Shown: in pieces, positions 55,114 through 64,000 of the stretch | How the letters are laid out: the number at the start of each line of letters is the position of its first letter | Numbering within the stretch: position 1 is the first letter of the stretch | From: Ascaphus truei | Taxonomy: Eukaryota; Chordata; Amphibia; Anura; Ascaphidae | Length of the DNA: 64,000 nucleotides | Reading direction: 5' to 3' | Assembly (NCBI GenBank): GCA_036426205.1 | Contig: CM071567.1 | Location: forward strand, 288,439,290 to 288,503,289 | Position numbers and translations under genes: made by a program | The notes under the pieces: model-generated | What the model saw: only the letters and a program-made list of their open reading frames with translations | The model's database searches: none | What the model was told of the DNA's origin: nothing

Positions 55114-56762
55114 CAGTTAGGTCCGGAGATAATAAAACGCTGACACAATTTTTCCTCATTTTTGGCTCTGTACGCCACCACAATGGATTTGAACTGAAAC
55201 AACCGAGATGCAATAGAAGTGCAGACTTGCAGCTTTAATTCAAGGAGTGACAAAAATATTGTATGAAACGTTTAGGAATTGCAACCATTTTCATTTTCAT
55301 ACACAGTCCCCTTATTTCAGGGGCTCAATGTAATTGGAACAAATTAACACAATCAAATAAAATGTTCATTTTAATATTGCGAGAATTCTTTGCAGGCAAT
55401 GACTGCTTGAAGTCTGGAACGCATGGACATCACCAAACGCTGGGCTTCCTCCTTTGTGATGCTTTTCCAGGCCTTTACTGCAGCTGTCTTCAGTTGTTGT
55501 TTTGTTTGTGGGTCTCTCTGTCCTTAAGTTTTGTCTTCACAAGTGAAATGCATACTCAATCGGGTTTAGATCAGGTGATTGACTCGGCCATTGCAGAATA
55601 TTCCACTTCTTTGCCTTAAAAAACCCCTGGGTTGCTTTCGCAGTATGTTTTGGGTCATTGTCCATCTGTAAAGTGAAGCGCTGTCCAATCAACTTCACTG
55701 AATTTGGCTGAATCTGAGCAGACAATATATCCCTATACACTTCAGAATTCATCCGGCTGCTTCTGTCTTCTGTCACATCATCAATAAACACTAGTGACCC
55801 CGTGCCATTGTAAGCCATTCATGCCCATGCCATCACACTGCCTCCACCATGTTTTACAGATGATGTGGTATGCTTTGGATCATGAGTCATTCCAAGCCTT
55901 CTCCATACTTTTTTCTTCCCATCATTCTGGTAAAGGTTGATCTTAGTTTCATCTGTCCAAAGAATGCTGTTCCAGAACTGGGCTGGCTTTTTTAGATATT
56001 GTTTGGCAAAGTTTAATCTGGCCTTTCTATTCTTGAGGCTTATGAATGGTTTGCACCTTGTGGTGAACCCTCTGTATAAGCTCTCGTGAAGTCTTCTCTT
56101 TATGGTAGACTTGGATAATGATATGCCTACCTCCTGGAGAGTGTTCTTCACTTGGCTGTATGTTGTGATGGGGTTTTTCTTTACCATGGAAAGGATCCTA
56201 CGATCATCCACCACTGTTGTCTTCCGTCGACGTCCAGGCCTTTTTGTGTTGCAGAGCTCACCAGTGCGTTCTTTTTTTCTCAGAATGTACAAAACTGTTG
56301 ATTTGGCCATTCCTAATGTTCCTGCTATCTCTCTGATGGATTTTCTTTTTTTGCAGCCTAAGGATGCCCTGTTTCACTTGCATTGAGAGCTCCTTTGACA
56401 GCATGTTTTGGGTTCACAGCAACCGCTTCCAAATGCGAACACCACACCTGGAATCAACTCCAGACCTTTTACCTGCTTAATTGATGATAAATAATGAAGG
56501 AATAGCCCACACCTGTCCATGAAACAGCTTTTGAGTCAATTGTCCCATTACTTTTGGTTCTTTGAAAAAGAGGGGGCTAAATATTAAAGAGATGTAATTC
56601 CTAAACCCTTCCTCCAATTTGGATGTGAATACCCTCAAATTAAAGCTGATAGACTGCACTTTAAGCCCATATTCATTATTTAACTGTAACTTGAATTTAT
56701 TTTGGTACACAGCCGAAATAACAAAACTTGTATCAGTGTCCAATTATTTCCGGACCTATCTG
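55114..56762 (-). mobile_element. Tc1 element, near complete (copy B, 1,649 bp)
   Basis: Ends CAGTTAGGTCCGGAGATAAT (left) and CAGATAGGTCCGGAAATAAT (inward from the right) are flanked by TA (55112-55113, 56763-56764). Length and layout are normal for Tc1. The terminal repeats extend over roughly 200 bp with moderate divergence. Confidence 0.9.
55371..56404 (-). pseudogene. Tc1 transposase, broken
   Basis: The first ATG is at 56402-56404 and the stop at 55371-55373. The helix-turn-helix part reads TVLYILRKKERTGELCNTKR followed by the AT-hook-like GRRRK. The DDE motifs are WTDETKINLY, DNDPKHTAKATQGFF and SPDLNPIEYAF, with 34 residues between the second Asp and the Glu, the standard DD34E. Damage: a one-base insertion near 56345 shifts the N-terminus, a TGA interrupts GGSVMAWA (about 55819), and a one-base deletion then insertion shift the frame near 55545-55520. 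Otherwise complete in length (about 340 codons). Confidence 0.9.
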
Positions 56763-56764
56763 TA

Positions 56765-57994
56765 TATTATAGCTAAATGATGGAATGAACTAAACACTTA
56801 CATTTTTTAAAAAGTTTTTATATTAGTACTCTATGTGGTCAGGTTTCTAAAAGTTTTAACAGGATTCCAGATGTAAAAGCTACCTATTTAAAAACACCAC
56901 CCCATCTCAAAATGTAATGTACAGTAATTAATGTCTAGTAATCCATATTCCAAATAACTACAAGAATGGGTCATAATACACTTAAATAATGCTCTTATAC
57001 AGCACCTTGTGGCTCATTCAAGTGAATGGTCCAACGAGTGATTATATTTTAGCACCATTTAGTAATTGTCACGGGAGACCATTCATTTACACCTTTTTAT
57101 CAGGATCATACATTGAGCAAAACAGGTAAAGTGAAATATATTGTAAATTATTCGCATGTAAATATATTCGCATACAATGCTACACAAACTACATAAGAAG
57201 AGACACACTTATTTGGGAACTGTGGTAAAAAAAAATAGACTTTTCTAGCTGTATGGCACTCTAAACAATTGTCTTTCTTTGACCGGGACTTGTCCTGGAA
57301 CTCAAATCGGCATGAAATTCCAAGTGCCACTTGTCCCTTCTCTCCAGAGGACTTGATTTTGCTTGACCGGGACTTATCTCCAAATGTCCTGTAAATAAAA
57401 TCGGCTACAAATATCAGCCACAACCGCTACGTTCAATTCTCAGAACTTGGTCGCAAAAAGATGGACTTAGAAAAAATACCCCGGGTTGGTTTTTCTGAAG
57501 CCGGTGCCCTGCTATTTGCGCAAAAGCATCTTTTTCCACATTCAAAAACCCTGCCTCTGTTTTGCGCTTGAGAATCTGTTGACTGATTGGCTGAGGGGTG
57601 TCTTATAATATTTTGGTGTTCATTCATTGGCTTTCAACTCCTAGTCCTACAGACTTTCTGGCACCAAACTTTGTCGCCCTGGTAGCCTGTCAGAACATTG
57701 TTCTGAATGTCCCAGCTTATTACTGTGCACAACAGTACATACTATATTAAACCCAATGTTAATAAAACTATACTGTTATATGTCCTAAGTATCAGGGTAT
57801 GGGGAATAGAATAAATAGCTGCACTTTATTTTCTATTAGTCTATATTCCCTACACACTATCTTATACACTTGGACTGGACTCTAAGAGTTCCCCTCACAA
57901 CCTCATCTATAGTTGGAGAACCCATGAACCCCTATATAGGTTCTGGGTGACCTGGGCAGTAACTGGGTATCCCCTGTAACCTAGGGACCCCTTA
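56765..57994. other. Gene-free stretch
   Basis: GACCGGGACTTGTCC-like words recur (57281, 57375), suggesting a degraded repeat. No coding frame is supported. Confidence 0.4.
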
Positions 57995-58305
57995 CAGTTA
58001 CAGGGACTCTTTTCATCCCTTTGCACAATTTATCTTTATGGGCTGTGCTGAAACAGTGAACCCTAGTGGTAATTTGTGCAAGCGTTTTCAAGGGGAGATA
58101 TTGCCAGGCCAATATGCCTACATGTATCTGAGAACCAAGCTTGATTCTCGGGTACATTTTTAGGGGAAGCATCAACCCTGGACCCCAACTAGCTAGGCAC
58201 ATTCTGACAACAATTACTCCACAACCCCTCCCCCCCCCTTCTCCCCATTGAAACTCCTACCCTAGCAATCCCTGCTTGCTGGCATTCCTGGAAAAGCAAA
58301 AACAT
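57995..58305. repeat. ~300-bp direct repeat, left copy
   Basis: It runs from GTTACAGGGACTCTTTTCAT to AGCAAAAACATAAAAATT. It is collinear with 58718-59025 with about 10% differences by eye. Confidence 0.85.
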
Positions 58306-58717
58306 AAAAATTATTGCACTGATAACACCGCCTTTCATGCCTCATCTCTGCAGACTGGGATGTATGCTCCCCTGCAGGTGTTGTGGGCTTAGCCTGGGGT
58401 ACACTGGAATTTAACTCAGCTCCCTTGGGAGCCTGAGCCAGACTGGCTCCATGGTGGGTAGACACTTTTTTGCTTGATAGGGCATGACTGGTAACATACT
58501 CATCAGCCAGGGGGGGCTGCAGCGTGGCAAGTCACTGGCTTTTGGTCAAAGATACAATCCCGCACCTCAGTGGGACAACTCTGGAGAAATTGTTCTTTAA
58601 AAACCAATTCCAGTAAACTGTGATACTTGGTGGCATCACTTCCCTCCACCCACTGATTACCATGATGAATCATCTTTGATGAAAAGTGCATGTAGGTCTC
58701 CTGGTCAGTCTTTTTTC
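58262..58717 (-). pseudogene. Gypsy-type gag fragment with SCAN-like capsid segment
   Basis: From 58717 down the minus strand reads KKTDQETYMHFSSKM, then WVEGSDATKYHSLLELVFKE, QFLQSCPTEVRDCIFDQKPV, and after a stop near 58503 the linker VSTHHGASLAQAPKG and RRCYQCN. The first part matches the capsid C-terminal domain of amphibian Ty3/gypsy (Gmr1-like) gag, the family from which SCAN domains arose. CYQC is the start of a zinc knuckle whose HxxxxC half is replaced by the flanking repeat. The fragment is cut on both sides by the ~300-bp direct repeats. Confidence 0.75.
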
Positions 58718-59025
58718 CTAGTTACAGGAACACTTTTCATCCCTGTGCACGATTTACCTTTCTGGGCTGTGCTGAAGCAGGTAACACTAGCGGGGAGTCA
58801 CACAAACGTTTTCAAGGGGAGATATTGCTGGGACAATGTGCCTACATGTATCCGAGAATCAAGCCTGATTCTCGGGTACATTTTTTGGGGAACCAGCAAC
58901 TCTGAACCCCGACTAGCTTGGCACATTCTGACAACAATTCCTCCGAACCCCCCCTTGAAACTCATATCCTAGCAATCCCTGCTTGCTGGCATCCCTGGAA
59001 AGGCAAAAACATAACAATTCTTTAT
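58718..59025. repeat. ~300-bp direct repeat, right copy
   Basis: It runs from CCTAGTTACAGGAACACTTT to AGGCAAAAACATAACAATTC. On the minus strand its start, TTTTTGCCTTTCCAGGGATG, looks like a splice acceptor. Confidence 0.85.
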
Positions 59026-59895
59026 TGTCGCACAATTACATATCATGCAGATACAACGGTTAGGCTCAAGAGCTGACATTCTTGAACCCCAAAACGTGGC
59101 TTAGAGGTAATCAAAAAGCTTAACCTTTATTTGAGAGCCTGGTTAGCCTCTCACCGTCACCGTAATAATATCCAAAAGTGTCTACTACATGGTCATAATA
59201 AGCAGTCTGGTCTAAACTTTGTACAATTGGTGTTCTAATTTCATTTTGTATTTATTTTGAATGATAAAGCAGGCCAATTTAGGTTCTTTCGCAACTTGCA
59301 AGGCACAATTCCTGGTGAATGATAGGTACCAGATATAATTAAATTACTTTTTGTTATGCACTTTACATCCCTTCACAAACTTGTTTCCTGTATGTCACAT
59401 AGCGTGCTATGTAACATAGCGTTGTTAGCATGCTAAAAATTAAATATAGAAGCATATAGTATATACAAATGTAGTTAAACTAAATTTTTCTGGTACCGAT
59501 GGAAGTTGCGTTTATGATACTGCGACTGTCCCAGCAATGAGGGATTAATACAGCAGGCGGCTGATCCAGAAACATGGACCAACAGTGGTGCTACAGTGGT
59601 GCGGAATTTGAGAGTGCTCTCATGAACGTAGAGGCAGTGCTCATACACAATGGTGAGTAGCAGGGTATAGTGGTGTCTTCTCATGGAATGTTGGTTATGG
59701 AATTTTGATTGGCCCAACTGGCTTACATAAAGATGTAGCCAGACAATCTTTGCACTGCTGGGGGAGATTGCAGCATCCCTCGGAACAAGGAAATCTATCT
59801 GTGCGGGGTCCTATTCGGAAGAACGGACATCCCCGCAGGCAGCTGTGGCTTTTTCAGTCCCAGGTGCTATTGAATTTTCCTTTTAATGTCACCAT
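59026..59895. other. Gene-free stretch
   Basis: No gene or repeat could be named; frames are short. Confidence 0.45.
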
Positions 59896-60389
59896 TAAGG
59901 GCCTCATGCAGTAAGCGATGAAAATGTGAAATCGGCAAGCTTACCGATTAGCCATGTTATTGGCGATTTTCCCTCTCCGTATGCAGTAAGTGCCGAATCC
60001 CTTCAGAATCAAGCCGAAAACCATTCCGCCCACTCTCACGATGATTTGCCGATCACACACAGGTGTATCGGCGTGCATGGCGGGGTGCTGTTAGGTTCAC
60101 CAATCAAAATTCTTGCTGAATCAGGCGAAGCAAGCATTTATTGGATAGCGCGCCATATTTAAAGGCAACGTGTACTGTTAATCATTCTCTGTGTTGTTGG
60201 GAGTGAGAGAGAGAGAGACGCACAGAGCTGGGCGATTTAATATTTGCATATTGACTGAGAGACTTGTTGTGTATTGTGAGAGCTTTGTCCTTTGTTGTTT
60301 TGTTTACATCTTTGTCTTGTTTTCTATGTGGAAGTGTTTTGTGTGATTGGCTGTAAATTTGTTTTCTGTTTTTTGTGAGTGCTATAAGT

Positions 60390-61529
60390 ATGCCCGCAAA
60401 GCGTGGGAAGAGTGATGCTGGTGTGAGTGGTAGTGCTACTCGTGCGAGTACGCGTCGGAGTGAACGTACTGTTCAGGGGAGTGATGTTGCTAGGAGTGCG
60501 AGTGCTGTTGCTGGGAGTGTGAGTGCTGTTGCTGGAAGTGTGAGTGCTGTTGCTGGGAGTGCGAGTGCTGCTGGTGGCTCAGTTGCTGATGGGGTGTCTG
60601 GTGGTGGTGTGCTTGCTGGTGGCCAGCTTTTGGAGTCTCTTCCATTGGAACAAGGAGAGTCCAGTCAGCAGCAGGCAAGCTCTGAGCCTAAACGTGCTCG
60701 GAAGAAACGTGTGGAGCATCCACGTAATCCTCGCTTCAATTACCAGGAAAATACAGTTCTTGTCACTGGGATTCTGGAGCACTATGACAGTCTGTATGGA
60801 CATTTAGTAGGTAAGTGTACCTTTCCATTCATTCTTCAAATACATGTGATCCTAGGTCATGTGAGGTTTGTTAATATGCAAATATGGGTCCATAATATCT
60901 ATCAATGTTAATTATTGTTGAAACACATCTTTTTATCATGCGTTACAACGACAAGAAAACTCAGGCGTTCAATTTAAAATAACTACAGACAATATTAATG
61001 GAAGCTTCCTTACATGTATAGGTTTAGAAGTGAATGCTCATGTGCTTCACATATTACACCTAAACCAGCATGTTTGCTATCTCTTGGAACAGCTAGCAGT
61101 GTAGGAAACTGGTGGTTGTATTATTATGAATTAGCGTCATATATTTTGTATGTATTTCTAGTGCGGACAAGTTCATCAAGCAAAAACGAAATGTGGGACA
61201 AAATAATAATTGGTGTGAATGCGTGTGGGAATCGGGTCAGGGACAAGATGAATTGTCGCAAGAGATTTGATGATATTAGGGCTAAATTAAAAAAGAAAAT
61301 ACAAGACCAACGCGTGCATGCTTCTGCCACTGGAGGTGGGCCGCCAGCACAACATCTCATCTTAACTCCATTGGAGGAGCTGCTTGTTATTCCTCACAAT
61401 TTCCAGCAGGTGAGAAATGTTACTGTATTAGGCGCGTCGTTGCTTACAGTTATTTTACACATTTCCGCTGCTATTTGCTCAATATAAGCATACCTACATC
61501 TATATATGTATATATGTCTGTGTCTCTCC

Positions 61530-61584
<55 letters not shown>

Positions 61585-64000
61585 TAAATATACATATAAG
61601 TTGTAATCATACTAAAAGCAGTAAATAATATACCACGTGGCATTGCGTGCTCATTTGCATGTCAATTCCCACAATCCTTTGCTGCAGTGGAAGCAATTTA
61701 TGGTGGTCGATTATGGGGAACAACAGGGTAGCACACATGTGTAAGACATGCTAATGAGAAAATATTACTAGGTACTGGTGCAGAACATATATATATATAA
61801 TATTAATGTGTATTTTATTTATTTAACTCCTACAAACATGACATTACTGCCTCTTCAAATAATGCATCTAATATATTACATGCAATGGCCAACAAACATT
61901 ACTTGCACTAACAAATGTGTTGAGGTTTATTAAAAGGTCCTTTTTTGCTTCATATCATATACAGACATCATAATGAGGCACACGTCGATTATGTTATGTC
62001 ATTGTGTTCATAGCTTGCACACTTCAGAGTAATATTTTGCTCATCTACCATTGTGTTAAAGCAGCTGCAATTAATATGTAATCACAGCATACACGTCAAC
62101 AGAGGGGGTGGGGTTCAGCACACAGCCAAATAACAGGGTCATGTTACGGTCAACTTTGTTGACACAATTTTCACCTGCTTCAAGTAATTGAAAGATCTGG
62201 TTGATTACTGTTTTGGGGGAGGGACTACCGTTCTTACAACCTGACTAGCAAAACAGAAGGTAATCACAGTCATTTGAAAGGTTCACTCTAGGTACTAAAT
62301 CACCCAACAAGCCATTAGCTATGAAACCGTACGTCACACATTCGTTCACTCAGATCTATAGTTCAACTATTATCAACAACACATTATCACACACAGCATG
62401 TGTTGTGTTGTTGAGTGGCAGCCACATTCAGCCGTGCAACAGCTTCTATTAATGTACCACACATATCCTCTAACAAAAACTATTACTTTTCCAATATGAC
62501 TTTCTTAATGATAAGCATTGTGAAAGTTCATCTCATGATAGTTATGTACATTATTATTGTGATTTGAGTACACAACATATGCAGTGTATGCCCAATATTA
62601 ATTATATTATCCTAACGCATTACTGCATAAACATAGTTTGTTGTATGTTACAGAACTAAAAAGCCCTAAGTACACTGGCATGTACATTGTCATTACAAAT
62701 ATTTATGTTCACTTTGCCACACACATTTTCAGTTCAGGAAATGATGCTGTTAGTTAGCCATAAAAACTCAACATACAGTAACTCTATCTTCAATATTTTC
62801 ACATGTCAATTAACAACTGATGTTATTGTTCTATATAGTTGCTCCTGGAGGACATGTGTCACCTGAGACGGAACAAGTGTCTTCACCTGGGTCATGCAGC
62901 TCATCACACCTGGAAGGTGAGTGTATGAGGTGCATAAAATATAATATGTTCACTTCTATATGTTAGGTTAAAAAAGTTCATTATTTGTTTTGCACATGTT
63001 ATTTAAATAGGATTACTTACTGACAGTGAAAATGTTTTTTTTTTACACAACATGTATTGTGTGTGTGATGTTAAGTATCATGTAGGAGTTGTGAGTTTTG
63101 AACAACTTTTCATTCATTCTTATTTCACACTGAGTCCAAACAGAATTCGTAAGTCAAGGTACATTTTAATGTGACGTTATAAAACGTATGAAAACATGTT
63201 AGGTGTTAGTTATCACAGTGTATAATTACATAGTAAAACAGCTCAGATTAACATGCCATTTCATTATGTGTACATTTATTTTTAGCACATGATGATGATG
63301 ATGATGCCGCCAAAGACACAGAAATGCAATCAAGTGACCATGACGAGGTTCCCATTCAAAGAGTTACACAGGCTATTCCTACAGCAACTAGCACATACGC
63401 TGCAGTAGTAGCTTCTGAAGAAATAATTGTTGAAGCAGAAAATCGTCGCCATTCAGATCTGATGTCAGTGCACGAAAGGATGATATCACTGCAGGAAGAA
63501 ACGATATCACAATTGTCACATCTCCATAGAGTGTTCATTGAAGTGCCTAAACAAATGCAAAAAATGAACACGTCATTAGAAGCAATAGTTGTTCAGCTAA
63601 CTCAAGCTAATCACTTGAGAATGACTACAGCAGCACATCCATTCAGCTTTACACCATCAGAGGATGGATGTTTACATGCTACTACTTTTTCACCCCAGTC
63701 ATCTGATGTTCATTCCCCAGGTCGGGATGTTACCGGTAAAGTAGCTGAAAGTTCTCTGCATGTTCCTGACAACATCCTACCGCTGCCATCTGTAGAAAAT
63801 CTGGAACTGACACCTACAAAGGAGGAGCCAAAAACAAAAATGCACAAGCAGTTACTACTGACCGGTTTTTGGACACAAACCAAAAAACCCAAACAAGAAA
63901 CGGAGCAAGCATCAGTTGTGAACAAGTTGGTACACAGTGCACAAGTGTCACTCGCCACAAGCCCTGCCCGTGAACAGTCACTGGCCACAAGCCCTGCCTG
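60390..64000 (+). CDS. Myb/SANT-like DNA-binding protein gene, four exons, 3' incomplete
   Basis: Exon 1 (60390-60810) starts MPAKRGKSDAG, carries a Ser/Ala/Val repeat (21-bp units) and a basic patch RARKKRVEHPRNPRFNYQE that begins the Myb-like domain. Exon 2 (61162-61409) completes it (SKNEMWDKIIIGVNACG, then CRKRFDDIRAKLKKKIQDQ). Exon 3 (62839-62916) and exon 4 (63286 to beyond 64000) add an acidic stretch, a coiled coil (SDLMSVHERMISLQEETISQ) and a Ser/Thr/Lys-rich tail. Introns have GT-AG ends (gtaagt...ttctag; gtgaga...tatag; gtgagt...tttag). The domain is the type shared by NAIF1-like and Harbinger Myb-like proteins; in that family it binds transposon ends and helps import the transposase (family knowledge). 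One oddity: exon 2 ends in phase 0 but the best exon 3/4 frame needs phase 1. An acceptor at 62867/62868 would restore the frame; otherwise one base has been lost. No stop was seen in the 715 bases of exon 4. Confidence 0.75.
60486..60575 (+). repeat. 21-bp coding minisatellite in exon 1
   Basis: Units of GTGCTGTTGCTGGGAGTG type recur about four times and encode SAVAGSV-like heptapeptides in frame. Confidence 0.9.
61527..61580 (+). repeat. TC/TA microsatellite in intron 2
   Basis: A CT run followed by a TA run, about 54 bp. Confidence 0.95.
63291..63308 (+). repeat. GAT triplet run at the start of exon 4
   Basis: Six GAT-type triplets encode a short Asp run in the open frame. Confidence 0.85.

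Larger units (their letters stand above)
59899..64000 (+). mobile_element. PIF/Harbinger-type element, left part, runs off the window
   Basis: The left end GGGCCTCATGCAGTAAGCGA follows TTA/TAA (59895-59898), the usual Harbinger target. A diverged internal echo, GTATGCAGTAAGTGCCGAAT, lies at about 59979. The end resembles those of 54003-54492 and 21970-28063 in its G-rich start and ATGCA(G/C) core. It carries a Myb/SANT-like gene; the transposase gene and right end would lie beyond 64000. Confidence 0.65.

Overview
The window looks like transposon-packed intergenic DNA from a vertebrate with a large genome, most likely an anuran amphibian. That call rests on the mix of elements: a GIY-YIG Penelope-like element, several L1 copies, Rex1/L2-type LINEs, Tc1 and intron-bearing mariner elements, Ty3/gypsy LTRs with a SCAN-like gag, PIF/Harbinger elements and GC-rich MITEs. 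It is an inference from families; no species is named. I see no bacterial-type genes, rRNA, tRNA, CRISPR array or convincing single-copy host gene. Nearly every long reading frame is transposon-derived or a shadow of a tandem repeat.

Layout. 1-2537: two inverted Penelope-like fragments, one split by a GC-rich TA-flanked MITE. 2538-9978: a ~1.4 kb tandem duplication plus a distant inverted copy, a mariner-type transposase pseudogene with three spliceosomal introns (6962-8060), another MITE and a 162-bp satellite. 9979-11157: short tandem units and a GC-rich repeat. 11158-20218: a minus-strand Rex1/L2-like LINE split by a complete LTR element (11323-18959, TSD GACAG). That LTR element lacks a recognisable pol, carries coiled-coil reading frames, and itself holds three younger insertions, one of them with 519-bp inverted arms inside a 14-bp target duplication.

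20219-29412: a gypsy RT fragment, then a minus-strand L1 whose RT is split by a 6,094-bp element with Harbinger-like ends and 3-bp ATA duplications (21970-28063). The core of that element is a giant imperfect palindrome centred near 24953. The axis carries CRE and CCAAT boxes, and two outward-facing TATA boxes with mirrored basic ORFs, splice donors and small exon-like blocks. This is the most unusual structure in the window. 29413-36693: purine-rich DNA, a related unit, a minus-strand 3' LTR with polypurine tract and an unrecognised ~235-codon frame, AT-rich DNA and a solo LTR. 36800-44353: two minus-strand L1 copies. 44436-46600: a GC-rich repeat, a ~30-bp minisatellite and a CA-rich array. 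46780-49188: a plus-strand LINE. 50230-51425: a further member of the foldback family.

51426-64000: AT-rich DNA, a Harbinger-type MITE, two Tc1 copies end to end, a SCAN-like gag fragment between ~300-bp direct repeats, and finally the left end of a PIF/Harbinger element (59899) with a multi-exon Myb/SANT-like gene that runs off the window.

The genes do not form a host pathway; they are transposition machinery in various states of decay. The best preserved are the Myb-like gene at the right edge and the Tc1 at 55114-56762. Nested insertions give a relative order of events at several loci.
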